Below, piece after piece: positions 1 to 9,584 of a stretch of 64,000 bases of DNA; the stretch's first letter is position 1, and each line of letters opens with the position of its first letter. Source of the stretch: Acidisarcina polymorpha (GTDB taxonomy: Bacteria; Acidobacteriota; Terriglobia; Terriglobales; Acidobacteriaceae); contig NZ_CP030840.1 of the NCBI RefSeq assembly GCF_003330725.1, positions 1,674,001 to 1,738,000 on the forward strand, read 5' to 3'. Both the position numbers and the translations under genes were made by a program. The notes below the pieces were generated by a model. It ran no database searches. It was not told where the DNA came from and worked only from the letters and a program-made list of their open reading frames with translations.

Positions 1-63
1 CGACTTGGGCTGCTCTTGCGGAGTTGGATTCTCTGCCGGGCGCGGTTGCTGGGGCTGGCTCAT
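1..63 (-). CDS. 5' end of a gene following the RND pump (partial)
   Basis: Only the first 21 codons are inside the window. An ATG at 63-61 opens a frame reading MSQPQQPRPAENPTPQEQPKS, which runs off the left edge. It begins one base after the TAA of the upstream RND permease gene, so the two are almost certainly co-transcribed and probably translationally coupled. The Pro/Gln-rich start is not diagnostic. In RND operons the permease neighbour is usually a periplasmic adaptor (HlyD/AcrA type) or an outer-membrane TolC-type protein, so one of these is the natural guess. That is inference from position only. Confidence 0.6.
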   Translation of the reverse strand, partial: MSQPQQPRPAENPTPQEQPKS

Positions 64-64
64 A

Positions 65-3000
65 TTATTCGATGTCTCCAACGGTTGGCTCATACTTGTC
101 AATCTGCGGCTCGGGATCTCTGGCTTCCCTTTCCCGGCGTTTCTTTTCGATGCGTCCATGCAGCACGCTGAAGAAGGTTGGAACAAAGAGCAACGTCGAG
201 ACGGTAGCAAAGAGCAGGCCACCGATGACTGCGCGTCCCAAAGGCGCGTTTTGCTCACCGCCGTCCCCCAGGCCGAGGGCCATCGGAACCATGCCGATGA
301 TCATCGCAAGTGCGGTCATGATGACCGGGCGAAAGCGAGTGAAGCCCGAATCTAACGCAGATTGCCGGGCATCGCCTACGTTGACTTCCAGTTGCTCGCG
401 AGCGAAGCTCACCACCAGAATCGAGTTTGCCGTTGCGACGCCCATGCACATGATCGAGCCGGTGAGAGCGGGAACACTGATGTGGGTGTGGGTGATGAAG
501 AGCATCCACACGATCCCCGCCAACGCCGAGGGAAGAGCGGAGATGATGATGAAGGGATCGAGCCAAGACTGGAAGTTGATGACGATCAGCAGATAAACGA
601 GCAAGATCGAAAACGCGAGGCCGGCCATCAATCCGATGAAAGAGGTTTTCATCGTCTGGACCTGTCCACGCACGACAAGCTGGGAGCCGCGCGGCAGTTG
701 CTTCCGGTAGCGGTCGACGATGTCCTCCAGCCTCTTATCAACGCTGGCAAGATCGTTGTTGACGACATTGCCGTAAATATCGATCACCGGAGCGATATTG
801 AAATGGCTGACCGTGCCGAGGTCCTGCCCCCGCACGAAGGAGGAGACGTTGCCGAGGATTTGGACAGGGGTGCCGCCACGCTGATATGGGGAGGGTGCGT
901 TGAGTCCTCCTCCGACTGCGCCAGCTCCGCTGCCGGCGGTGAGCGGTATGTTGTTCAAGTCTTGAAGAGAATCAAGGTTGTACTGCGGCGACTGCACGGC
1001 GATGTTGTAGCTCACGCCGTTGGCCGGGTTCAGCCAATAGGTTGGCGTGGTTTGGTAGCTGCCGCTGGTGGCCACCAGCAGGCTGTTGGTAATGTCCCGT
1101 TGTTGCAGGCCAATCTGCTGTGACTTGGTGCGGTCGACGTTTACATCAAATCTGGGATTGTCGAAGGGCTGCTGGATGCGAAGGTCAGTGGCCCCGGGAA
1201 TGTACTTGATCTCGTTCATCATCCGCTCGGCCAGCTCGCGATCGGCGTACATCTGCTGCTGGGTGCCGATGACCTGGATGTCGAGCGGCGCGGGTAAACC
1301 AAAGTTAAGGATCTGAGTCACGATATCTACGGGCAACGTGTAAAAGGTCACGCCCGGGAAACGCTTAGGCAGACTGGCACGCAGCGACTGCACATAATCG
1401 TCCGTGGGGTGATGCTTCTCCTCAAGCGAGACTTGGATGTCGGCGTCGGCCGGCCCCACCGGAGCGGAGTTGCTGTACGACAAATTCAGACCGCTATAAG
1501 GTAAGCCGATGTTGTCGATGATGGTGTGCAGTTCAGCCTTAGGGATCTCCTCGCGGATCGCGTCATCGACCTCATCGCAAAGCCGGGCGGTCTCTTCAAT
1601 ACGGGTCCCCGTCCGGGCGCGGACGTGAAGCTTGAATTGGCCGCTGTCGCTCGAGGGGAAAAAATCCTGCCCGAGCCAGGGGTAGAGCAGCGCAAACGAT
1701 CCGATGCAAAAGACGAAGAAGAGGACAATGAAGACCGCGGAATGCTCGATACAGAGTTCGAGAATGGTCTGGTAGAAGTTTCTCAGCCTTTCAAAAAGAT
1801 GCTCGAAGAGCTGCTGACCGCGAACCAGCGGATTGCGGCTGTTCTTCTTAAGCGCCTCTGAATTCTTGTCGTGTTCCTTCAGCAGGTACTTGGCCATCGT
1901 CGGCACGATGGTCCTCGAAAGCAAGTACGAGGCGAGCATGGCGAAGACGACCGCCTCAGCCAGCGGGACGAAGAGATACTTCGCCACGCCGGTTAAGAAG
2001 AACATCGGCACGAAGACGATACAAATTGACAGCGTCGAGACGAAAGCGGGGATCGCAATCTGCGCCGCACCATCTAGAATTGCCTGCTCAATCTCCTTGC
2101 CTTCTTCAAGGTTTCGGTTGATGTTCTCGATCTCAACCGTGGCGTCATCGACCAGTATGCCGACAGCCAGCGCCAGGCCGCCAAGCGTCATGATGTTAAT
2201 CGTTTCCCCGAGTGCGTGAAGCATCAGCAGCGAGCAAATGATCGAGAGTGGAATCGATACGGCGATGATCAGCGTACTGCGCCAGCTGCCGAGGAAGACC
2301 AGGATCATAATCGCCGTCAGGCAGGCGGCGATTATCGCTTCGCGAACGACGCCGGTGATGGCGCCGCGGACGAAGATCGATTGGTCAGAGAGCGGAGTGA
2401 TGACCAGCTGCGGCGGAAGCTGCGACTTGATGAGCGGCAACTTCGCAAAGATGTTCTTGATGATATCGAGCGTCGAAGCGCTTCCAGTCTTTTGAATGGT
2501 AAGCAGCGAGGCGCGCTGTCCATCGACGCGGACGATGTTGGTCTGCGGTGGAAAGCCGTCGCGAACGTGAGCGACATCGTGGATGTAGATCATCGCCCCA
2601 TTCACTGAGCGGATGGGCAAATCGTTCAAGCCGGTGATGGTCGTAGGGGCGCTATTCGTCTCGACCTCATACTCGAAGCGGTCAATCTTGGCGGTGCCGG
2701 CAGGCAGAATCAAGTTCTGTGCGGACACGGCATTGACTACATCGGAGGGCGACAATCCTTTGGCCTGGAGCGCCTGAAGATTGATATCAATCTGTACCTG
2801 GCGCTGCTTGCCGCCGTACGGATAAGGGATCTGCGCGCCTTCGACTGTGGCTAGTTGAGTACGGATGAAGTTCAGGCCAAAATCGTTGAGCTGCTGCTCG
2901 GAGAGTCCCTGACCGGAGAGACCAAGTTGCAGGATCGGAACGCTCGACGCATTGAACTGGATGATCAGTGGTGGCGTGGTGCCAACGGGAAGGGTACGCA

Positions 3001-3349
3001 AGGCGGTCTGAGAGACGGCAGTAAGCTGGGCCACCGCATTCGCGATCTGGACGGTCGGCTGAAAATAGACCTTCACGACTGCGACACCGTTGAGCGACTG
3101 GGACTCAATGTGCTCGATGTCGTTCACTGTAGTCGTCAGGGTTCGTTCGGTGATGGTGACAATGCGGTTCGACATGTCCGACGGCGAGAAGCCGGTGTAG
3201 TTCCAGACAATGCTGACAACCGGAATATTGATATTCGGGAAGATATCCGTTGGCGTGGAAAGAATCGACAGCGGGCCGAGAATGAGTAGAAGAATTGCGA
3301 ATACGACGAAGGTATAAGGCCGTCGCAGGGCAAGGCGGACAATCCACAT
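65..3349 (-). CDS. RND-family efflux permease (AcrB/MdtB-like)
   Basis: This 1094-residue inner-membrane protein has the length and layout of an RND proton-driven exporter. An N-terminal membrane anchor (about residues 12-32) is followed by a large periplasmic loop, a membrane block (about 335-480), a second loop, and a second block (about 875-1065). The transport motif GILVDDATVEIENINR near residue 398 keeps the paired Asp that relay protons in AcrB. The ATG at 3349 gives a typical start, with the first helix almost immediately after it. The gene overlapping the left edge starts one base after its stop. The substrate cannot be read from sequence; the paired-Asp motif and lack of metal-binding features favour the multidrug (HAE1-like) branch over the heavy-metal branch. 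No regulator is visible beside it. Confidence 0.9.
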   Translation of the reverse strand: MWIVRLALRRPYTFVVFAILLLILGPLSILSTPTDIFPNINIPVVSIVWNYTGFSPSDMSNRIVTITERTLTTTVNDIEHIESQSLNGVAVVKVYFQPTVQIANAVAQLTAVSQTALRTLPVGTTPPLIIQFNASSVPILQLGLSGQGLSEQQLNDFGLNFIRTQLATVEGAQIPYPYGGKQRQVQIDINLQALQAKGLSPSDVVNAVSAQNLILPAGTAKIDRFEYEVETNSAPTTITGLNDLPIRSVNGAMIYIHDVAHVRDGFPPQTNIVRVDGQRASLLTIQKTGSASTLDIIKNIFAKLPLIKSQLPPQLVITPLSDQSIFVRGAITGVVREAIIAACLTAIMILVFLGSWRSTLIIAVSIPLSIICSLLMLHALGETINIMTLGGLALAVGILVDDATVEIENINRNLEEGKEIEQAILDGAAQIAIPAFVSTLSICIVFVPMFFLTGVAKYLFVPLAEAVVFAMLASYLLSRTIVPTMAKYLLKEHDKNSEALKKNSRNPLVRGQQLFEHLFERLRNFYQTILELCIEHSAVFIVLFFVFCIGSFALLYPWLGQDFFPSSDSGQFKLHVRARTGTRIEETARLCDEVDDAIREEIPKAELHTIIDNIGLPYSGLNLSYSNSAPVGPADADIQVSLEEKHHPTDDYVQSLRASLPKRFPGVTFYTLPVDIVTQILNFGLPAPLDIQVIGTQQQMYADRELAERMMNEIKYIPGATDLRIQQPFDNPRFDVNVDRTKSQQIGLQQRDITNSLLVATSGSYQTTPTYWLNPANGVSYNIAVQSPQYNLDSLQDLNNIPLTAGSGAGAVGGGLNAPSPYQRGGTPVQILGNVSSFVRGQDLGTVSHFNIAPVIDIYGNVVNNDLASVDKRLEDIVDRYRKQLPRGSQLVVRGQVQTMKTSFIGLMAGLAFSILLVYLLIVINFQSWLDPFIIISALPSALAGIVWMLFITHTHISVPALTGSIMCMGVATANSILVVSFAREQLEVNVGDARQSALDSGFTRFRPVIMTALAMIIGMVPMALGLGDGGEQNAPLGRAVIGGLLFATVSTLLFVPTFFSVLHGRIEKKRREREARDPEPQIDKYEPTVGDIE

Positions 3350-3794
3350 TTCTTAAACGTTCTCCTGAACTAACCAACTGCCATGACCGGACCAACATCT
3401 ACCATCGGGACAAAAATCCGGCCTGCTGAAGCTCTTCTCAGCGCTCTTGAACGCGACAACCTGACGCGTCGGTCTGGGGCTGAAGAGCGAAGAATCTCGC
3501 GTTGTTCTTGCTGGCGGCGGCGGGTACGTGCTACAACGAAGTACGCTTCGTACCAGTCACCGAAAGTCGATCTTTCCTGACCAACAGTATAAGAGACTCT
3601 GAAAACAGGGGCGGCGGCAGAGCTTCCAAGTGCATACCAGCTTGACGCTTTCTCAGGCAAAAAAGACTCTCTTACCCTATCGTTTGTACCTAGTAGATGA
3701 GGGGAGCGGGTATACCGATGCAGAGATGCCTGACCCCGAGTGAACGATTCGCAATTACAAGCAACTAGGAAGAGACTGAGGCCCAGGACACTCG
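3350..3794. other. Intergenic region between divergent genes
   Basis: This 445-base gap separates the divergently transcribed RND pump and ATP-grasp operon and must contain both promoters. Short open frames here have no recognisable domain, signal peptide or convincing ribosome-binding site, so I call none of them. A small perfect hairpin, ACGAAG-TACG-CTTCGT, lies at 3536-3551. I could not place a convincing -35/-10 pair. Confidence 0.5.
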
Positions 3795-5267
3795 ATGAGT
3801 ACAGCAAGGCCTTCGGGGCACCTCGAAAATCCGGCATTAGCGGAATACTTTCTCGATCACGCCTTCGATGAGATGTTCGGCGAGCACGGGGAAATTCGCC
3901 CACAATACCGGGAGTTGCTCGAGGCGCTCACCTCGATTCCACGGGATGAATTGCAGCGGCGCAAGCGGTCCGCCGATGTTTCGTTCCTGACCCAGGGAAT
4001 CACCTTCACGGTGTACGGCCGTGAAGAAGGTACGGAGCGCATCTTTCCCTATGATCTGCTGCCTCGAGTGATCACCAGCGCGGAATGGCAGCATATCGAA
4101 AGAGGGCTTACCCAGCGGATCACGGCGCTGAATTTGTTTCTGCACGATATCTACAATGAAGGCAGGATCCTCGAACAGGGCTTCGTTCCTCGGGAGATCG
4201 TTTACAGCTGTCAGCATTTCCGCCGGCAGATGCGCGGGCTTCAGGTTCCGCGCAACGTCTACATCGCGGTCGCCGGCACCGACCTGCTGCGCCTCGAGAG
4301 CGGCGAATTCGCGGTGCTGGAGGACAATCTGCGGGTCCCGAGCGGCGTCTCGTACATGCTCACCAACCGGCGAATCATGAAGAGGACGTTTCCGCAACTC
4401 TTTCGCTCCTATGGCGTCCGGCCGATCGAGCACTATACGCAGGCGCTGCTGGGTACGCTGAAGTCGCTGGCGCCGGAGGGTCGCCCCGAGCCTTCCATCG
4501 TGCTGCTGACGCCCGGCGTATACAACTCGGCATATTTTGAACACACCTATCTTGCCCGGCAGATGGGAATCGAACTGGTGGAAGGCCGCGATCTGGTCAT
4601 TCACGACAACGTGGTCTATATGCGGACCACGGCTGGGCTCAAGCGGGTCGATGTGATCTATCGCCGGGTCGACGACGACTTCATCGATCCATTGTCGTTT
4701 CGCCCCGACTCGATCCTGGGGGTGGCCGGATTGTTCAACGCCTACCGCGCCGGCAACGTGACGCTGGCGAATGCTTTCGGGACCGGGGTTGCAGACGACA
4801 AGGCGCTCTATGCCTATGTGCCGCAGATCATCAAGTATTACCTGGGAGAAGATCCGGTGTTGAACAATGTCGAGACGTTTCTGATGACCGATCCGGTGCA
4901 GCGCCGTCATGTGCTCGACAATATCGGCAGCCTGGTGGTGAAGGCAGTGGGCGAATCGGGCGGCTACGGAATGTTGATCGGGCCGCATAGTTCCAAGGCC
5001 CAGCAGGAGGAGTTTAAGCGGCATATCGAGGCCAACCCGCGCAACTATATTGCCCAGCCGACGCTCAATTTTTCCCGCGCCCCTTGTTTGCAGGAGGACG
5101 GCAGCATCCAGCCTCGGCATGTGGATCTTCGGCCTTATATTCTGTTTGGCGACAAGGTGACGATTGTTCCCGGAGGGCTGACCAGGGTCGCGCTGCGAAA
5201 GGGCTCGCTGGTGGTGAATTCGTCGCAAGGCGGAGGAAGCAAGGACACATGGGTTTTGAGCTATTGA
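3795..5267 (+). CDS. Circularly permuted ATP-grasp family protein
   Basis: This 490-residue soluble protein matches the circularly permuted ATP-grasp type 2 family (DUF404/DUF407 group). Recognisable stretches are [13 protein letters not shown] near residue 64, the [10 protein letters not shown] block near 174, the [16 protein letters not shown] nucleotide-binding loop near 384, and SRAP...[11 protein letters not shown] near 425. ATP-grasp enzymes join a carboxylate to an amine or thiol through an acyl phosphate; the substrate of this branch is unknown. It is the first gene of a conserved trio with an alpha-E protein and a transglutaminase-like protein, with 75 bases to the next gene. The trio suggests making or trimming an amide-linked peptide. 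The ATG at 3795 has AGGA about seven bases upstream. Confidence 0.88.
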   Translation: MSTARPSGHLENPALAEYFLDHAFDEMFGEHGEIRPQYRELLEALTSIPRDELQRRKRSADVSFLTQGITFTVYGREEGTERIFPYDLLPRVITSAEWQHIERGLTQRITALNLFLHDIYNEGRILEQGFVPREIVYSCQHFRRQMRGLQVPRNVYIAVAGTDLLRLESGEFAVLEDNLRVPSGVSYMLTNRRIMKRTFPQLFRSYGVRPIEHYTQALLGTLKSLAPEGRPEPSIVLLTPGVYNSAYFEHTYLARQMGIELVEGRDLVIHDNVVYMRTTAGLKRVDVIYRRVDDDFIDPLSFRPDSILGVAGLFNAYRAGNVTLANAFGTGVADDKALYAYVPQIIKYYLGEDPVLNNVETFLMTDPVQRRHVLDNIGSLVVKAVGESGGYGMLIGPHSSKAQQEEFKRHIEANPRNYIAQPTLNFSRAPCLQEDGSIQPRHVDLRPYILFGDKVTIVPGGLTRVALRKGSLVVNSSQGGGSKDTWVLSY

Positions 5268-5342
5268 AGCGCAGCTGGTTTTGGTTAGGAAACCCCAGAT
5301 GATGGAGCGCATCTCCCCGAAAACGGAGTTATTGCAAGTATC

Positions 5343-6305
5343 ATGCTTTCACGCGTAGCCGACAGTTTGTACTGGATGAGCCGCTACCTAGAGCGGGCGG
5401 AGAATACGGTGCGCCTGCTCGACACCAACATGGGCCTGATGCTGGACAAATCGAGCACCAGCGCGGAGCGCCGCTGGCAGCGAGTGCTGGCGACGATCGG
5501 CAAACCCGAGGGTTGCGAATGGAAAGGCGATGTTTATGAATTCGTCGATCAGCTTTGCTTCGATGACACCAAGGCGGCGGCGGTGACCTCCTGCATCGTG
5601 CTGGCGCGGGAGAATGCCCGGCAGGTGCGCGAGGAGATCAGCTCGGAGCAATGGCAGCGGCTGAATCGGCTCTTCCATGAAGTAACGAAGCAGACCGATT
5701 CAGATCGTTCCGAGCTTCGGCTGTCGGAATTCCTGCCCTCAGTAGTCGATGGCATCCACCTCTTTCAAGGCGTCACGGATACGACGTTAAGTCATGGCGA
5801 AGGGTGGCAATTCATCCAAATTGGCCGGTATATCGAACGCGCCTCATCGACCGCCCGTCTCCTAGAGATTTACCATCACGACAGTTTCACGACAATGGAG
5901 GAAGTCCACGACGGCTTTGAGTACCTCGAATGGATTGGATTGCTGCGGACTTGCACAGCGTTTGAAGCCTATTGCAAGGTTTACACCGCTGACCTGACCT
6001 ACGATCGGATTCTAGAATTTCTGGTGCTCGATGCCGACTTTCCGCACTCCATCCGCTTCTGTATCGACAGCCTGGTGAATGCGCTGCGCGCCGTCCAGCA
6101 GGACAGCCGCGGTCATCATGCAGAGGAACTGATGCGGCTTTCCGGCCGCTTACAGGCATCTCTACGTTATGGACAAATTTCCGAGATCCTGGAACGCGAC
6201 GCAGGAATCTACCTGCGCAGGATTTTAGACCTATGTCTGCAGATTCACGAACTTATCTACGAAGTGTACATTCGCTACTCGGTGCAGACGGCGCTCGCGA
6301 TGTAA
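5343..6305 (+). CDS. Alpha-E domain protein (DUF403)
   Basis: This 320-residue, mostly helical protein begins MLSRVADSLYWMSRYLERAENTVRLLD, the signature opening of the alpha-E (DUF403) family. A second family stretch, FIQIGRYIERASSTARLLE, occurs near residue 158. No catalytic motif is known for the family. It is nearly always found directly after the circularly permuted ATP-grasp protein and before a transglutaminase-like protein, exactly as here, and is sometimes fused to them, so it probably works in one complex. The spacing from the ATP-grasp gene (75 bases) and to the transglutaminase (118 bases) fits a single transcript. The ATG at 5343 fits the family N-terminus although the Shine-Dalgarno match is weak. 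Confidence 0.88.
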   Translation: MLSRVADSLYWMSRYLERAENTVRLLDTNMGLMLDKSSTSAERRWQRVLATIGKPEGCEWKGDVYEFVDQLCFDDTKAAAVTSCIVLARENARQVREEISSEQWQRLNRLFHEVTKQTDSDRSELRLSEFLPSVVDGIHLFQGVTDTTLSHGEGWQFIQIGRYIERASSTARLLEIYHHDSFTTMEEVHDGFEYLEWIGLLRTCTAFEAYCKVYTADLTYDRILEFLVLDADFPHSIRFCIDSLVNALRAVQQDSRGHHAEELMRLSGRLQASLRYGQISEILERDAGIYLRRILDLCLQIHELIYEVYIRYSVQTALAM

Positions 6306-6423
6306 CCAATCAACTGCGGCGAGACCGTTGTCCCTCTGAAGCTCTTCAACCGGCACGAGCAGGTTGCGCGGAAGAGTCACACAGAACTCGCTGGTTGGAT
6401 TCCACGAACGGGAGAAACGCTCA

Positions 6424-7410
6424 ATGCTCTTTTACTCGATACGGCACCTGACGAAGTTTCAATATAGCCGGCCAGTTAGCGAGAGTGTAATGGAGATGCG
6501 CATGCACCCGCGCAGCGACAGCAATCAGCGCTGCTTGAGCTTCTCATTGTCGGTCAGTCCTCGCTGCCGGGTATTTTCCTATCGCGACCACCTGGGCAAT
6601 AACATCCATCACTTCGACATTCCTGGGGAACACCAGCAATTGGTGATTGTCGCCGAGTCACTCGTCGAGCAACAGCCCCTGGCGAATATCCCGAAGCATT
6701 TGGACCCGAGCGCCTGGAGTGAACTCGACGCCATTGTGGCGCAAGGGGACTATTGGGAGATGTTGCTGCCGAGCGAATTTGCCCGGCCAACCGACCCGCT
6801 GCGAGCCTTTGCCAAGAAACTGGCTATCGTGCGCCGTGACGATCCTCTCACCATGCTCCACGAGCTGAATTCACGGCTGTACGAGCACTTCGACTATGTT
6901 CCAAAAAGCACCAAGGTGGATTCGCCCATCGACGTCGCGATCGAGTCCGGTAAAGGCGTCTGTCAGGATTTCGCGCATATTATGATCGCGCTGGTTCGCC
7001 AGCTGGGCATCCCATGCCGGTACGTGAGTGGTTACTTGCACCACACCAAGCAGATGCATGACCGATCGACCTCCGATGCCACGCATGCATGGATCGAGGC
7101 TTTGCTGCCGCATCTTGGATGGGTAGGCTTCGATCCCACCAATTGCCTGGTCGCGACCGACCGGCATATTCGGACTGCGATCGGCCGCGACTATGCCGAT
7201 GTACCTCCCACCAAGGGAACCTATCGCGGACGCACCAGCAGTGAACTGTATGTGGCAGTGCGGGTCAACGCCTCCGAAGAGCCACCGGCGCTCGACCAGG
7301 ACCTTCCGATTCCGGAAGACTGGTCGATGCTGGTCGAGAAGGCGCAGGCACCGCCCCCACCGCCAGCTGCTCCGCTCTTGCAGCTGCAGCAGGCGCAGCA
7401 GCAGCAGTAG
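6424..7410 (+). CDS. Transglutaminase-like cysteine protease domain protein
   Basis: This 328-residue protein has the bacterial transglutaminase N-terminal domain (MLFYSIRHLTKFQYSRPVSES onward) followed by a transglutaminase core. The catalytic triad is visible: Cys180 in GKGVCQDFAH, His221 in SDATHAWIE and Asp237 in GFDPTN. In bacteria this fold usually hydrolyses peptide or amide bonds rather than cross-linking. I chose the ATG at 6424, with GGAG nine bases upstream, over an in-frame TTG at 6364, because family members begin at this motif. The tail, about 30 residues, is Pro- and Gln-rich low complexity of unknown role. It is the third gene of the ATP-grasp/alpha-E/transglutaminase operon and is likely to act on the same substrate. 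Confidence 0.88.
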   Translation: MLFYSIRHLTKFQYSRPVSESVMEMRMHPRSDSNQRCLSFSLSVSPRCRVFSYRDHLGNNIHHFDIPGEHQQLVIVAESLVEQQPLANIPKHLDPSAWSELDAIVAQGDYWEMLLPSEFARPTDPLRAFAKKLAIVRRDDPLTMLHELNSRLYEHFDYVPKSTKVDSPIDVAIESGKGVCQDFAHIMIALVRQLGIPCRYVSGYLHHTKQMHDRSTSDATHAWIEALLPHLGWVGFDPTNCLVATDRHIRTAIGRDYADVPPTKGTYRGRTSSELYVAVRVNASEEPPALDQDLPIPEDWSMLVEKAQAPPPPPAAPLLQLQQAQQQQ

Positions 7411-7438
7411 CGTCCTCCAGAAAGCGTCGCGGCGTTCC

Positions 7439-8197
7439 TTACAGATCCAGATTCTTGAAGATGGCTTCAGGAATCGCGCGGATCACAAACATGATCGCTG
7501 CCCAAAAGCCGGGGACGTAAGCGATGTCTCTGCGCGTCTGCATGGCTCGCAGGATGCCGTGCGCCACGGCGGTGGGAGTCGCAAAGAGTGGTCCCTGGGG
7601 CAAATGCGCAGTCATCGGCGTGGCTACAAAGCCCGGGCGGATGGTGAGTACCTGAACTCCGGCACGATCAATGCGATTGCGGACCCCGTTGAGGAAGATG
7701 TTGAGTCCGCCTTTCGATGCTCCGTAAAGATAGTTGCTCTTGCGGCCTCGGTCCCCGGCGACCGAGGAGATCACGGCGAGGGTCCCCTGCCTGGTGCCTT
7801 CGAAATAGTTGGCGAGCCAGGTAACCAGCGATACCGGAGAGAGAAAGTTCGTGGTGAGAATGGCGCTGGCCGCTTCGTAGTGCGCCTGGGCCTCTTCCTG
7901 GATGCCGAGCACTCCGTGAGCGATAAGCGCGAGATCGATGTTGCCAAGACTCGCCGCCGCCTCGCTCAGCATGGCGGGATGGAGCGGAGTCTCATCCAGA
8001 TCCATGGCATGGACGACGACGCTGGCCGCTCCGCGAGTGAGCAGATCGCTGGCCACCGAATTGAGCTTGCGCGGATTGCGCGCGACCAGAAAGAAATGCG
8101 TATCCGGCCGCGCGAGCAGCCTGCTGAAAGCCATGGCGATGCTGGAGGTCGCGCCCAGCACCAGGATTCCGGTGGGGCGCTTGTATGGTTTATACAA
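7439..8197 (-). CDS. SDR-family reductase, DprE2-like
   Basis: This 252-residue short-chain dehydrogenase has the nucleotide-binding GATSSIA motif at residues 15-21 and the catalytic Ser and YGASK motif near residue 155. It resembles DprE2, which reduces the 2-keto intermediate made by DprE1 to finish epimerising polyprenyl-phospho-ribose into polyprenyl-phospho-arabinose. It lies directly downstream of a DprE1-like oxidase; the two overlap by eight bases, and translation starts at a TTG inside the oxidase stop region (AGGA eight bases before). No downstream start is possible because the Rossmann motif follows at once. Family rests on motif and context; taken alone it could be another SDR. 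Confidence 0.8.
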   Translation of the reverse strand: MYKPYKRPTGILVLGATSSIAMAFSRLLARPDTHFFLVARNPRKLNSVASDLLTRGAASVVVHAMDLDETPLHPAMLSEAAASLGNIDLALIAHGVLGIQEEAQAHYEAASAILTTNFLSPVSLVTWLANYFEGTRQGTLAVISSVAGDRGRKSNYLYGASKGGLNIFLNGVRNRIDRAGVQVLTIRPGFVATPMTAHLPQGPLFATPTAVAHGILRAMQTRRDIAYVPGFWAAIMFVIRAIPEAIFKNLDL

Positions 8198-9584
8198 GGG
8201 CGTTTCCTAACCCGGCAGTTGAAGTCGCAGCGGCCAGGTTGATCGCGCCCACCCCGCTCACCCGCTGCCAAAAGCTGGAACTGAAGGCGGGATCGACGTA
8301 GTGGGCAAATTCTCGCCATTGGGGATAGAAGGACTGGAACTGCAGTGCGGTCATACACGCATCCTTGGCAGGATACATTTTGCCGTGGTGCTCGACGGTG
8401 ATGTAAGCCAGCCGCTCGAGCAAGTCGAAGCTGACATCCCGTCGAACCGGGAAGTCCAGAGCAAGAGTGATGCCCGGCGCGGGAAAGGACATCATGCCCG
8501 GGGAAGGGACGTCGCCAAAGACTTTGATGACGGCGAGAAAGGAGGCCAGCCCGGAGCTGGTGATGGCCTTGAGGATACGCAGAATCCCTTGCTGGCCATC
8601 TTCAAACGGAAGCACGCACTGGAACTGCAGCAATCCATCTTTGCCGTAGAGACGGTTCCAGTGAAGGATGCTGTCGAGGGGGTAGAAGAATGGCTCGTAG
8701 TCTACCAGTGCGCGCTTCTCCCGGCCCAGCTGTTTGCGGTAGTAGAGGGCATTAAAAGCCTCGACGGTGTACTTGTTCAGCAAGACTGACGGCAAGTCGA
8801 CCGGCAGCGTGAGCCTGGGATCGCGCGATGGTTTGAGGATGGAAGGCTCCGGCGAGTGATCGCCACGCATGAAAATGCCTCTGGCGAAATTCTTCCCTTG
8901 GGCAACGCAGTCGATCCAGGCAACACTGTACTCCGCGTTTTTGGCACCCTGGGAGAGCTCGAGAAACGCATCTACGCCCACAAACTTAGTGCCGTGGTAG
9001 ACAATCTTGCGCGAAACGATCGGCCGGAGCTGGACCTCGGCCCAAGTGATCAAGCCGGTAAGCCCCATGCCGCCAATGGTGGCGGCGTACCAATCCGAGT
9101 TCTGTATTGGCGAGCATTCGAGCCGCATGCCATCGGAACGAACCAGCTCGAAGCGAGGCACATGGCGGCCGAAGGTGCCGGCGACATGATGATTCTTGCC
9201 ATGAATATCGTTGGCGATGGCGCCTCCGACAGTGACGAACTTGGTGCCCGGCGTGACGGGTAGAAACCAGCCGAGGGGAACAGCAAACTTGAGGATCTCC
9301 GCCAGGGTGACCCCGGCCTCACAGCGCAGCAATCCAGTCTTCGGATCAAAGCCGATGAAGCGGTCAAGGGTGGTGGTGTGCAGAAGTGTGCCGTTCTCAA
9401 GCAGGCAGACGTCCCCGTAGCTCCTGCCCATTCCTACAGGCAACATCGAGGCGACGGGGCGATCGGCCGGGGGAAACTCCTCCATCCAGTAGAGCGGCAC
9501 GAGGGTCGCTGGCAGACGAGGATAGCGTCCCCAGGATTCGAACGCTGGAGCTGATTTCTTTTGCCGGAGCTTGCTGGCGGACAT
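8190..9584 (-). CDS. FAD-dependent oxidase, DprE1-like (polyprenyl-phospho-ribose 2-epimerase subunit)
   Basis: This 464-residue flavoprotein of the VAO/FAD-binding-4 family closely resembles mycobacterial DprE1, which oxidises decaprenyl-phospho-ribose at C2. Shared landmarks are GMGRSYGD near residue 52, VGGAIANDIHGKNHHVAG near 119, SFLAVIKVFG near 348 and the YPAKDA motif whose Lys matches the catalytic Lys418 of the Mycobacterium tuberculosis enzyme. The residue matching Cys387, the covalent target of benzothiazinones, is Ala375 here (codon GCT at 8462-8460). I prefer the ATG at 9584 to an in-frame TTG at 9593. It is followed by the overlapping DprE2-like reductase and preceded by a HAD-UbiA fusion, giving the three steps from polyprenyl phosphate and PRPP. 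Confidence 0.85.
   Translation of the reverse strand: MSASKLRQKKSAPAFESWGRYPRLPATLVPLYWMEEFPPADRPVASMLPVGMGRSYGDVCLLENGTLLHTTTLDRFIGFDPKTGLLRCEAGVTLAEILKFAVPLGWFLPVTPGTKFVTVGGAIANDIHGKNHHVAGTFGRHVPRFELVRSDGMRLECSPIQNSDWYAATIGGMGLTGLITWAEVQLRPIVSRKIVYHGTKFVGVDAFLELSQGAKNAEYSVAWIDCVAQGKNFARGIFMRGDHSPEPSILKPSRDPRLTLPVDLPSVLLNKYTVEAFNALYYRKQLGREKRALVDYEPFFYPLDSILHWNRLYGKDGLLQFQCVLPFEDGQQGILRILKAITSSGLASFLAVIKVFGDVPSPGMMSFPAPGITLALDFPVRRDVSFDLLERLAYITVEHHGKMYPAKDACMTALQFQSFYPQWREFAHYVDPAFSSSFWQRVSGVGAINLAAATSTAGLGNALV

Noticed and set aside
3383-3580. 65-codon frame in the RND/ATP-grasp gap
   Set aside because: No ribosome-binding site, hydrophobic leader or known motif; composition resembles noncoding DNA.
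3837-5312. Long open frame of 491 codons antisense to the ATP-grasp gene
   Set aside because: It mirrors a well-recognised gene, has Arg/His-rich composition typical of GC-rich shadow frames, and shows no domain.
7193-8242. 349-codon plus-strand frame over the transglutaminase end and SDR gene
   Set aside because: It lies over two supported genes in other frames and has no domain or ribosome-binding site.
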